Positions 57,490 to 64,000 of a DNA stretch of 64,000 bases are shown here, piece after piece. A program made the translations under genes and the position numbers. How positions within the stretch are numbered: the stretch's first letter is position 1; every line of letters begins with the position of its first letter. Under the pieces are notes generated by a model, which saw only the letters and a program-made list of their open reading frames with translations, had not been told where the DNA came from and ran no database searches. Source of the DNA: CAVSMC01 sp963798655 (GTDB lineage: Bacteria > Pseudomonadota > Gammaproteobacteria > Burkholderiales > Casimicrobiaceae); contig CAWCUH010000004.1 of assembly GCA_963798655.1 (NCBI GenBank), positions 620,001 through 684,000 of the forward strand. Reading direction: 5' to 3'.

Positions 57490-57807
57490 TCAGCTTTCGA
57501 CCGCTTCGTGCAGGCGAGCGAGCGCCTTGCGCGCGTCGGCCTGCAGTGCGAGCAAGCATTGCTTCCACGCGCCTTCGCGCGGCGTGATGCGAGACAGCCG
57601 CTCGACGAACGCCTCGAGCGTCGCGATCCGCTCGTTGGCCTCGTCGAGCGCGAACCGCACATCGGCGTAGTCGTTCGCGCCGACGATCTCGACCCTGCGG
57701 TCCTGGCAGATGCCGATGCAATTGCGCGGCGCCTCGAGGCGGCCGCAGCCGACGCATTGCCATGCGGTGATCGTGTCCGGCAGCGGCATTTCATCGCGCC
57801 CGCGCAT
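57490..57807 (-). CDS. Small four-cysteine protein downstream of nnrS
   Basis: The 105-residue protein has C18-x2-C21-x8-C30-x3-C34 (WQCVGCGRLEAPRNCIGICQDRRVEIV), likely a zinc or Fe-S site. A helical, coiled-coil-like C-terminus follows (ANERIATLEAFVERL). It starts 8 bases after the nnrS stop and closes the norB-nsrR-nnrS operon. ATG 57789 is an alternative start. Function is unknown, but the position implies nitrogen-oxide metabolism. Confidence 0.7.
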   Translation of the reverse strand: MRGRDEMPLPDTITAWQCVGCGRLEAPRNCIGICQDRRVEIVGANDYADVRFALDEANERIATLEAFVERLSRITPREGAWKQCLLALQADARKALARLHEAVES

Positions 57808-57815
57808 CGGCGTCG

Positions 57816-59105
57816 TCAACCCGCCTTTCCGTCGAGGCGGGCGCTGGTCAGATGCGGCCAGTACGACACGAAATAGACCGCGTACGCGATCGACCACAAG
57901 GCGCCGGAAAGGACGATCCAGCCGACGTACGCGGACGGCAGCGCGAGCGGCCCGAACACGCGCACGATCGCGGCGACGAGCACGAGCGCATAGCACGTCG
58001 TGTCGGCCCGGTCGGCGCGAAGCGGCAGTCCGGTGTGCCCGCGGGCGGTGCGCGTCATCATCGCCAGTGTGAGGCCGCCGATCGCGCCGGCGGTGAGCGC
58101 GTGCGTCGCGACCGGCGGCGGCACCCATGCGAGCTCGGCGGCCGCGCGCAGCGCGAAATGGATCGGAATCCACGCATAGCCCGCGTGCAGCGACCAGACG
58201 ATCGGCACGCGCAGCGTGCGTTGCGGCTGCCACAGCGCAAGGCGCGCGCCGTGCGCAATCGCGGCTGCAGCGAGCAGTATCGCGAAGAGTGCGCCGCCCG
58301 CCCCCGCTGCGTCGGCGGCGAGCACGGCGAGCACCGCGCCGAGCGACGCGCGCTCGATCCACGCGTTGCGTCGAGCGCCGGTGCCCGGCACGCCGTTGTT
58401 GGTGAACATGGGAATCACGCGGCCACCCATGACCGCGATCACGAACGCGACGAGATCGAGCGCGACGCGCACGCCGAGCCACGGCGGCGCGGTCACGATG
58501 CCGCTCGCCGCCAGGTAGACGAGGACGTCCGCGCCGCCGGCGGCGACGAAGATCGCGATGAAGAAATAGTTTCGGCGATTGCGGCTTCGGATCAGCGGCA
58601 CGGCGAGGCCGGCCGCGATCGCGAGCGGAAAGGCCGCGTCGACGATCGCGGACAGCGCCGCGTACGGCGTCAGCGCGAGCACGCGTCCGGCGGCCCACAG
58701 CGCGAAGATCGCCATCAGCGCGGTGCCGCGCGGGGTCGGCAACGCAGTCCAGTTGCGCGCCGCGGTGAACAGGAAGCCCGCGATGACGGCGAACGCGAAG
58801 CCGAACAGCATCTCGTGCGCATGTGCGAGCGGGCCGGCGAGCAGCGGCACGGCGAGCCAGCCCGCGTACTGTGCTGTCCAAACCACGATCGACAACGCCG
58901 CGAACAGGCTCGCGCCGAGATAGAACGGCCGGAAACCCAGGCGCCACAGCGGCGCGATCTGCGCGTCCTCGGTCGGCGTATCGGGCGCGGCCGATGCGCG
59001 ACGATCCGCGATCGACAGCGCATCGACGCGCGCGCCGGCTTTCCGGGCGTCGGTGACGGGCATCGCTTCGGATGGTGCGCCGGTCGGAGTGCGCGGTTCG
59101 GCCAT
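57816..59105 (-). CDS. nnrS: NnrS family protein
   Basis: The 429-residue polytopic protein has about twelve membrane segments. NnrS motifs include WRLGFRPFYLGASLFA (about 54-69), AHAHEMLFGFAFAVIAGFL (His-rich haem/copper site) and GGRVIPMFTNNGVPG. NnrS is a haem- and copper-containing membrane protein that protects against nitrosative stress and is regularly under NsrR or NnrR control. The start ATG 59105 lies 4 bases after the nsrR stop; the N-terminal 45 residues are polar and low-complexity. Confidence 0.93.
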   Translation of the reverse strand: MAEPRTPTGAPSEAMPVTDARKAGARVDALSIADRRASAAPDTPTEDAQIAPLWRLGFRPFYLGASLFAALSIVVWTAQYAGWLAVPLLAGPLAHAHEMLFGFAFAVIAGFLFTAARNWTALPTPRGTALMAIFALWAAGRVLALTPYAALSAIVDAAFPLAIAAGLAVPLIRSRNRRNYFFIAIFVAAGGADVLVYLAASGIVTAPPWLGVRVALDLVAFVIAVMGGRVIPMFTNNGVPGTGARRNAWIERASLGAVLAVLAADAAGAGGALFAILLAAAAIAHGARLALWQPQRTLRVPIVWSLHAGYAWIPIHFALRAAAELAWVPPPVATHALTAGAIGGLTLAMMTRTARGHTGLPLRADRADTTCYALVLVAAIVRVFGPLALPSAYVGWIVLSGALWSIAYAVYFVSYWPHLTSARLDGKAG

Positions 59106-59109
59106 CGTC

Positions 59110-59562
59110 TCAGCGCGCGCCGCGGCGCATCGGCATCGCGAGCACCTTCGCGAGCGTGCGCTCGTTGTGAACGAGATCGGCAAGCGTGTACTTCGCGAGC
59201 ACCGCGTCGAACGCGCGCACCGCTTCGGCGAGCACGCCGCGAAGCCGGCAGTGCGGCGCGATCGAGCAGGCGTTTGTCTCGCGATCGAAGCATTCGGCCG
59301 GCATCACGCTCGCCTCCGTCGCGCGCACCACGGCGCCGACGTTGATCGACGCCGCCGGCCGCGCGAGCTCGATTCCGCCGCCGCGTCCGCGCACATTCGC
59401 GAGAAATCCCGTCTTGCCGAGCGCGTGGACGATCTTCGTCAGGTGATTCTCCGAGATGTCGAACGCCGTCGCGATCTCGCCGATCGTCGTTCGCCGCTGC
59501 GGATGCACGGCGACGTAGATCAGCACCCGCAGCGAATAGTCGGTGAACGTCGTCAGTCGCAT
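59110..59562 (-). CDS. nsrR: NO-sensing Rrf2-family repressor NsrR
   Basis: The 150-residue protein has an Rrf2 winged helix (MRLTTFTDYSLRVLIYVAVH opening, typical of NsrR) and three cluster cysteines, C91, C99 and C105 (AECFDRETNACSIAPHC), which bind the NO-sensitive Fe-S cluster. The spacing C-x7-C-x5-C differs slightly from the C-x5-C-x5-C of Streptomyces NsrR. It lies between norB and nnrS. An NsrR-like palindrome at 61940-61960 suggests it represses its own operon until NO destroys the cluster. Confidence 0.92.
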   Translation of the reverse strand: MRLTTFTDYSLRVLIYVAVHPQRRTTIGEIATAFDISENHLTKIVHALGKTGFLANVRGRGGGIELARPAASINVGAVVRATEASVMPAECFDRETNACSIAPHCRLRGVLAEAVRAFDAVLAKYTLADLVHNERTLAKVLAMPMRRGAR

Positions 59563-59637
59563 GGGCTCGTCGGCACGGTGAATGAAAAGAAGGAAGGCGG
59601 CACCGCGATGGCGATGCCGCCTTCGTCGGCTCGATCG

Positions 59638-61908
59638 TTAGGCGACCTGTCCGACCTCCGCGGTCTGCGGCGCGCGCTCGGTTCGCCGCAGCAGCTTCAG
59701 CGCATAGATCGCGAGGAACATGCCACCCGCGGCGAAGAGCACGTCGCCGGGGACGCGCAGCCACACCAGCGTTTCCATCAGCTTCGAATGGACGATCTCG
59801 GGCGAGCGTGCGAACCACATGCCCTGCGATACGCTTGCCCACGCCTGATAGATGCCGGCCGGCACGAGCGACATGAACACCATCATCGCGAGGCCGATGT
59901 TCAAGCCCCAGAAGGCGGGCGCGAGCCAGCGATCGGCGTGCAGTTGCCGTGCGTAGAGACCGCGCAGGCAGAACAGCAGCAGCCCGATGCCGAGCATGCC
60001 GTACACGCCGAAGAGCGCTGCGTGACCGTGCGCCGGCGTCAGGTTGAGCCCCTGCACGTAGTACAGCGACGCCGGCGGATTGATCGCGAAGCCGAGCAGT
60101 CCGGCACCGACGGTGTTCCAGAACCCGACCGCGACGAACGACAGGATCGGCCAGCGATACGCGGCGACCCACGGCGCGGCGCGGCTGCGCCGGTAGTTCC
60201 TCCAGCCTTCGATTCCGAGCAGCGCGAGCGGCACGACTTCGAGCGCCGAGAACACCGCGCCGACCGCGATCACCGATGTCGGCGTGCCGGTCCAGTACAG
60301 GTGGTGCAGCGTGCCGAGGATGCCGCCGAACAGGAACACGATCGTTTCGGCGACGATCGCGCGGTTCGCGGTCGACGACGACACGAGGCCGAGGCGCGTG
60401 AAGATCAGCGCGACGACGGCGGTGGCGAACACCTCGAAGAAGCCCTCGACCCACAGGTGCACGAGCCACCATCTCCAGTACTCGATCATCGAATAGTGTG
60501 TGTGCTGACCCCACGTGAGCGACGTCGCGTAGAAGCCGCCGATGCACGCCGCCGACAGGAACACCATCGCGATCAGCCCGCGCGTTTCCGACGGGCGCTT
60601 GAGCGCCGGCCACAGCGCGCGACCCAGCAGGAACAGCCAGAAGAGCAGCCCGATGAACAGCAGGATCTGCCACACGCGTCCCATGCTCGTGAACTCGAGG
60701 CCCTGGTTGCCGAGCCAGAAGCTGAAGTCGACGCCGTTGCGCTGCAGCGTTCCGAGCCATCCGCACGCCGTCGACCCGACGACGATTGCGATCAGCGCCC
60801 AGAACAGCACGTCGACGCCGAGCTTCTGCAGCTTCGGCTCGCGCCCGGAAAGGAGCGGTGCGATGTAGAGGCCGGTCGCGAGCCACGCGGTCGCGATCCA
60901 GAAGATGCCGAACTGCGTGTGAATCGTGCGGCTGACCACGTACGGCAGCACGTCGGCGAGCGGCAGGCCGAAGAATGCGCGCCCTTCGACGGCGTAGTGC
61001 GCGGTGATCGCGCCCATGCCGATCTGCGCGAGGATCAACCCGATCACCGTGAAGAAGTACTTGCGCGTCGCCTTCATCGACGGCGTTGCGACCGCGTTGA
61101 TCAGCGGATCGTTCGCGGGAACGACGGGATCGGGCGGTTCGGCATGCGCGGTGTGGTACCACACCATGCCCGCGATGCCCGCGATCAGCAGGATGATGCT
61201 GACCACCGTCCAGATCGACGCGCTCGTTGCAAGCGTGTTGCCGACGAGCGGCTCGTGCGGCCAGTTGCTCGTGTACGACAGCCCCGTCTCGCCGGGCCGG
61301 TCGGTCGCCGCCGCCCACGACGACCAGAAGAAGAAGGCCGCGATGTCGCGCTGGTCTTCGGGGCGCGGCAATGCGTTGTCGCTCATTGCGTACTGCTCGC
61401 GCAGCTTCGCGAGCGCCGGCTCGTCGCCGAAGAGACCTTCGTAGTGGCGGGCGACGCTGCCGATCGCCTGCGCACGCTCGGGCGACACGACGAGCACGCC
61501 GGTGGCGGCGTCGTAGGTGTTGCGCCGAAGGTCTTCCTTCACCACCGCCTCGGCGGCGGCACGCTCGGCGGCGTCGAGTGCGTCGAACGAGTGCGCGTAC
61601 AGCCGCTTCGCGACCAGCTCGCGGTAAGCGACGGCCTCGCGATGCAGCCAGTCGGCCGACCAGTCGGGTGCGACATAGCTGCCGTGTCCCCAGACGGTGC
61701 CGAGCTGCTGCCCGCCGGCGGAGAGCCACGCCTGCTGGCCGTGCTGGATCTGCTCGCCGGTATAGAGCGTTTCGCCGCCGATCGTCTTCACGGCGGACGG
61801 TATCGGCGGCGCTGCGAGGTAGATCTCGCGGCCGATCCAGCCGAGTGCGGCGAACGACAGCACGAACACAAGCCCCAGCCACCGCCAGAGCGCACGCGTC
61901 GGTTTCAT
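59638..61908 (-). CDS. norB: Quinol-dependent nitric oxide reductase
   Basis: The 756-residue qNOR reduces NO to N2O using quinol. It has an N-terminal extension related to NorC but without a CxxCH haem (GQQAWLSAGGQQLGTVWGHGSYVAPDW), and about 14 membrane helices. NorB haem and FeB ligand regions include SRTIHTQFGIFWI, WWLVHLWVEGFFEVF, LGTLHHLYWTGTP and LTPAHGHAALFGVYG. Length agrees with qNORs (about 750-760). ATG 61908 follows AAGGGACC. No separate norC is present. It is the first gene of the NsrR-controlled operon. Confidence 0.95.
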   Translation of the reverse strand: MKPTRALWRWLGLVFVLSFAALGWIGREIYLAAPPIPSAVKTIGGETLYTGEQIQHGQQAWLSAGGQQLGTVWGHGSYVAPDWSADWLHREAVAYRELVAKRLYAHSFDALDAAERAAAEAVVKEDLRRNTYDAATGVLVVSPERAQAIGSVARHYEGLFGDEPALAKLREQYAMSDNALPRPEDQRDIAAFFFWSSWAAATDRPGETGLSYTSNWPHEPLVGNTLATSASIWTVVSIILLIAGIAGMVWYHTAHAEPPDPVVPANDPLINAVATPSMKATRKYFFTVIGLILAQIGMGAITAHYAVEGRAFFGLPLADVLPYVVSRTIHTQFGIFWIATAWLATGLYIAPLLSGREPKLQKLGVDVLFWALIAIVVGSTACGWLGTLQRNGVDFSFWLGNQGLEFTSMGRVWQILLFIGLLFWLFLLGRALWPALKRPSETRGLIAMVFLSAACIGGFYATSLTWGQHTHYSMIEYWRWWLVHLWVEGFFEVFATAVVALIFTRLGLVSSSTANRAIVAETIVFLFGGILGTLHHLYWTGTPTSVIAVGAVFSALEVVPLALLGIEGWRNYRRSRAAPWVAAYRWPILSFVAVGFWNTVGAGLLGFAINPPASLYYVQGLNLTPAHGHAALFGVYGMLGIGLLLFCLRGLYARQLHADRWLAPAFWGLNIGLAMMVFMSLVPAGIYQAWASVSQGMWFARSPEIVHSKLMETLVWLRVPGDVLFAAGGMFLAIYALKLLRRTERAPQTAEVGQVA

Positions 61909-61939
61909 CGAAGGTCCCTTTCGAGCGTCGGAAGATTGT

Positions 61940-61960
61940 AGGTGCATCTTATATGCACCT
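61940..61960 (-). promoter_or_regulatory. NsrR-like operator over the norB -10
   Basis: AGGTGCAT (61940-61947) and ATGCACCT (61953-61960) form a perfect inverted repeat with a 5-base spacer, close to the NsrR pattern with ATGCAT-type half sites. On the reverse strand the spacer region reads TATAAG (61953-61948), a good -10, so repressor binding would block RNA polymerase. Confidence 0.8.
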
Positions 61961-61974
61961 TTATCCCGCCGGCG

Positions 61975-61988
61975 TTGACGTGGATCAA
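61975..61988 (-). promoter_or_regulatory. FNR/DNR-type activator box of norB
   Basis: TTGACGTGGATCAA matches the FNR/DNR consensus TTGAT-N4-ATCAA at 9 of 10 fixed bases. Its centre (61981.5) is 41.5 bases from a transcript start near 61940, exactly the class II activation position, and upstream of the TATAAG -10. Anaerobiosis or NO via a Crp/Fnr-type regulator would switch the operon on. The remaining bases up to 62172 show no gene. Confidence 0.8.
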
Positions 61989-62172
61989 CCCGGACGCGCG
62001 CGAGCCTTCTCCTTTCTGCCGCGCGACGCGGTGTAAGCGTTTTCGCCGCGCATGCAAGACTTACAGGCGGTTGCCGCAAGCGTATCCGATTTGCGCGCCC
62101 ATTCAGGCGCGTGCATGCGGCATGGATGTTGCGACTCGAGCGAATCGACCCTCCGACGCTCGAGGAGCTTCA

Positions 62173-62388
62173 ATGGAAGAGCAACGCAAACGCGACCGCG
62201 CGGCGCCACCGCACCGGCGACGCAGCGTCGAGTCGGCGCGAAGCCGTGCCACGGACGCCGATTCGTCGGTGAACCCGTCTGCTGCGAAGCCGGCGACGCC
62301 GCGCCGATCGACGACGGACCGCGACGGCGACCAGGCCGATCAGTCCACCCCGCATCGGCCCGGCGGCAGGGGGGACACGTCGCCATGA
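62173..62388 (+). CDS. Small hydrophilic Arg/Ser/Pro-rich protein
   Basis: The 71-residue product (MEEQRKRDRAAPPHRRRSVE...) is low-complexity, strongly charged and probably disordered. GAGGAG lies 5 bases before ATG 62173, and its stop overlaps a second small gene (ATGA), which supports real translation. No homology is recognised. Chance open frames are frequent at this base composition, so confidence is moderate. Confidence 0.5.
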   Translation: MEEQRKRDRAAPPHRRRSVESARSRATDADSSVNPSAAKPATPRRSTTDRDGDQADQSTPHRPGGRGDTSP

Positions 62389-62654
62389 TGCCCGCGAACG
62401 CCACGATGCCGACGGTCGTCGATCCGCCGCCACAGTTGCCGGGCGACCCGACCCGCGGTATCGAGCACGAGCACCCGACGCCGTCGCCGACGGAGGTTCC
62501 GGCCGAGCCGAAGCCGCCGCATCCGTCGCCCGATCCGAAGGAAGTGACCAGGGAGCCGCGCGCGCCGCATCCGAGCGAGCCGCGAACCTCGCACCCGGAG
62601 CGCCGCTGGGCGCGGCGTTGCAGGATCAACGCCACGGTGCGCGCGATGCGCTGA
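62385..62654 (+). CDS. Small proline-rich protein
   Basis: The 89-residue protein is rich in Pro, Glu and His in its first 70 residues (PPPQLPGDPTRG, EHPTPSPTEVPAEPKPPHPS), with a basic C-terminus. It starts at ATG 62385 overlapping the previous stop, or ATG 62388. No signal peptide. It looks disordered and may be a linker-like or cell-envelope partner protein. Real coding status is likely from the coupling but not certain. Confidence 0.5.
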   Translation: MMPANATMPTVVDPPPQLPGDPTRGIEHEHPTPSPTEVPAEPKPPHPSPDPKEVTREPRAPHPSEPRTSHPERRWARRCRINATVRAMR

Positions 62655-62670
62655 AACGCGAGATCCCACG

Positions 62671-63147
62671 ATGACGACCATCATTGCCGGCCAATACGAC
62701 ACGTTCGATGAAGCCGGGCTCGCAGCCGATCGACTGCGCGAGGCCGGCTTCGGCGCGCAGGCGATTTCCGTCTTCTTCAACGGCGCGCCCGGCAGGCACG
62801 CGACGTTTCCGATCGGTGGCGACGAGTTCGCCGACCCCGAGGCGCACCCGCTCGGCAGGGGCGTCGGCGCGTACGTCGGCGGCCTCGCCGGCGCGGCGAG
62901 CGAGTCGGAATCGCACGACGCGGAGGATCCGCACAGGGTGTGGCGGCGCCCCGCGGGCGTGATGGTCGCCGTCGCGATCGACGACCCGTCGCGCGAGCGC
63001 GCGGCGCTCGATGCCTTGCGCGATACCGGCGCCGAGAACATCGAGCAAGCCGAAGGCGAGATCCGCGACGGCAACTGGATCGATTTCGATCCCCTCGCTT
63101 CGCCGCGCCTGGTCGACGAGCCGCAGCGCTCAGCGCCCGCGGCGTGA
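62671..63147 (+). CDS. General-stress-type alpha/beta protein with glycine-rich linker
   Basis: The 158-residue protein starts TTIIAGQYDTFDEAGLAADRLREAGF, a betaalpha pattern like the general stress protein 17M domain. A short Gly-rich segment (GRGVGAYVGGLAGAAS, about 62-77) and a second betaalpha unit (VMVAVAIDDPSRERAALDALRDTGAENIEQAEG) follow. Similar proteins are found in betaproteobacteria without known function. It starts 16 bases after the previous gene and ends 30 bases before the FecR-like gene. Confidence 0.7.
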   Translation: MTTIIAGQYDTFDEAGLAADRLREAGFGAQAISVFFNGAPGRHATFPIGGDEFADPEAHPLGRGVGAYVGGLAGAASESESHDAEDPHRVWRRPAGVMVAVAIDDPSRERAALDALRDTGAENIEQAEGEIRDGNWIDFDPLASPRLVDEPQRSAPAA

Positions 63148-63177
63148 GCCGCGATGCGCGCGCTTGAGGAGAACGCC

Positions 63178-64000
63178 ATGACATCCGCCGTTGGAAGGTT
63201 GCTGCTCGCAGTCTGCGCATGCGTCGTCGCGCTGCCGGTGCTCGCCGATCCGCCCGCGCGCGTCGGTCGCCTGTCGCTCATCAGCGGCTCGGTGTCGCTC
63301 ACGCCGGCCGGGCTGGAGGACGAGTGGTCCGACGCCTACGTCAATCGTCCGATCACGATCGGCGATCGCCTTTGGACGTCGGATCGCAGCCGCGCGGAGA
63401 TCCGCATCGGTGCTGCGGGCGTGCGCCTCGACGAGCGCACAAGCGCCGACGTGCTCGACCTCGACGATCGCTACGTGCAGCTGCGACTCGGCGAGGGCAG
63501 GCTCGCGCTGCACATCGGCTCGATGGTGCGCGGCGGCACGTACGAGATCGACACGCCCGGCGCGGCGGTGCTGATCCGCGCGCCCGGCACGTATCGGATC
63601 GACGTGCGCCCCGACGCAGACGTGACGACGCTGATCGTGCGCGAAGGTGAAGCCGAACTGAGCGGCAGCCAGTCGAGCGTGCAGGTGCGGCGCGGCGAGG
63701 TCGTCGAGTTCGTCGACGGCGGGCAGTCGTACGGCTACTACTCGCTCGGCAGGGACGACGATTTCGACCGCTTCTACCTCGCGCGCATCGCGCGCGACGA
63801 TCGCCGCGTGCCGCGTTACGTTTCCGTCGACATGACGGGCTACGAGGACCTGGACGAGTACGGCACGTGGTCGAACGTCTCGCAGTACGGCAACGTCTGG
63901 TTCCCGTCTCGCGTCGACGCGGCGTGGGCGCCGTATCGCGACGGCCGCTGGATCTGGCTCGAGCCCTGGGGCTGGACGTGGGTGGACAACGAGCCGTGGG
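63178..64000 (+). CDS. Exported FecR/DUF6600-type protein, 3' end cut by window
   Basis: At least 274 residues: a signal peptide (MTSAVGRLLLAVCACVVALPVLA), then a FecR-like beta domain (about 30-190; RVGRLSLISGSVSLTPAG, DRLWTSDRSRAEIRIG). The DUF6600 region follows, with TWSNVSQYGNVWFPS and DGRWIWLEPWGWTWVDNEPW at the edge. Such proteins are secreted or envelope proteins of unknown role and may be several hundred residues long with Gln/Arg-rich tails. ATG 63178 has GAGGAGAACGCC before it. The reading frame is open to the last base. Confidence 0.8.
   Translation, partial: MTSAVGRLLLAVCACVVALPVLADPPARVGRLSLISGSVSLTPAGLEDEWSDAYVNRPITIGDRLWTSDRSRAEIRIGAAGVRLDERTSADVLDLDDRYVQLRLGEGRLALHIGSMVRGGTYEIDTPGAAVLIRAPGTYRIDVRPDADVTTLIVREGEAELSGSQSSVQVRRGEVVEFVDGGQSYGYYSLGRDDDFDRFYLARIARDDRRVPRYVSVDMTGYEDLDEYGTWSNVSQYGNVWFPSRVDAAWAPYRDGRWIWLEPWGWTWVDNEPW

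Noticed and set aside
58715..61882. A reverse-strand frame of about 1055 codons spanning norB, nsrR and the start of nnrS in another frame
   Set aside because: The product is Arg/Ala-rich without motifs; the true genes in the overlapping frame have complete family signatures.

Overview
The window is GC-rich, densely coded proteobacterial chromosome. Its gene content and order point to a betaproteobacterium of Burkholderiales type: a GTP-dependent PEP carboxykinase, an IPTL-CTERM surface protein, TRAP and CaiB-type CoA-transferase modules, and mnmG-rsmG-parA-parB close to atpIBEFHAGDC. That last arrangement is the usual neighbourhood of a chromosomal replication origin. A pair of inverted parS-like sites just upstream of mnmG supports this, although dnaA and oriC themselves are not in the window. 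The taxonomic call rests on recognised protein families and synteny, not on any computed comparison.

Layout. 1-3.6 kb: the end of an AbrB-type membrane protein, trans-aconitate methyltransferase and PEP carboxykinase. 3.6-8.0 kb: parS sites, mnmG, rsmG, parA, parB. 8.2-11.3 kb: an IPTL-CTERM protein, a peroxiredoxin, a BNR-repeat protein coupled to a MoaD/ThiS-like protein. 11.3-18.4 kb: the full F1Fo ATP synthase operon behind a recognisable promoter; atpB carries an apparent one-base insertion. 18.5-27.2 kb: a MaoC-phosphotransacetylase fusion, an M20 amidohydrolase, glpD, a HAD phosphatase, a divergent enolase translationally coupled to an APH-like kinase, and an orphan ParA. 27.2-38.0 kb: a catabolic island divided by a GntR operator region. 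One arm carries GntR, an FAD/Fe-S dehydrogenase and a hydratase. The other carries a serine-glyoxylate-type aminotransferase, a TRAP transporter, an enoyl-CoA hydratase and a CoA-transferase. 38.2-42.3 kb: a basic histone-like protein and a phosphonate/phosphite-type ABC transporter. 42.5-47.0 kb: glmU, a Cys-rich exported protein, glmS and a VapBC pair. 47.2-55.3 kb: a secreted repeat protein, then an aryl-acid operon of adenylate ligase, aryl-CoA monooxygenase, old-yellow-enzyme-type reductase, unknown protein, zinc ribbon and TlpA. 55.4-62.0 kb: denitrification genes, with a copper-haem nitrite reductase facing a norB-nsrR-nnrS operon. 62.2-64 kb: small proline-rich proteins, a stress-type protein and the start of a FecR/DUF6600 protein.

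How it works together. The nitrogen-oxide block looks self-contained. NirK makes NO, quinol NorB removes it, NsrR senses it, and the norB promoter carries both an FNR/DNR-type box placed near -41.5 and an NsrR-like palindrome over the -10. The GntR island has one near-identical operator at each divergent start. The aryl-acid operon resembles the 2-aminobenzoyl-CoA/salicylyl-CoA monooxygenase-reductase systems. It differs in that the two activities are on separate genes and the reductase has lost both the usual active-site histidines and one Fe-S cysteine, which makes it the best candidate here for undescribed chemistry. A truncated copy of the ligase 5' end lies just upstream. Three copies of a palindromic repeat with the core ACAGACCACGTTTT (one with a short internal duplication), plus a shortened variant inside the atp operon, sit between genes.
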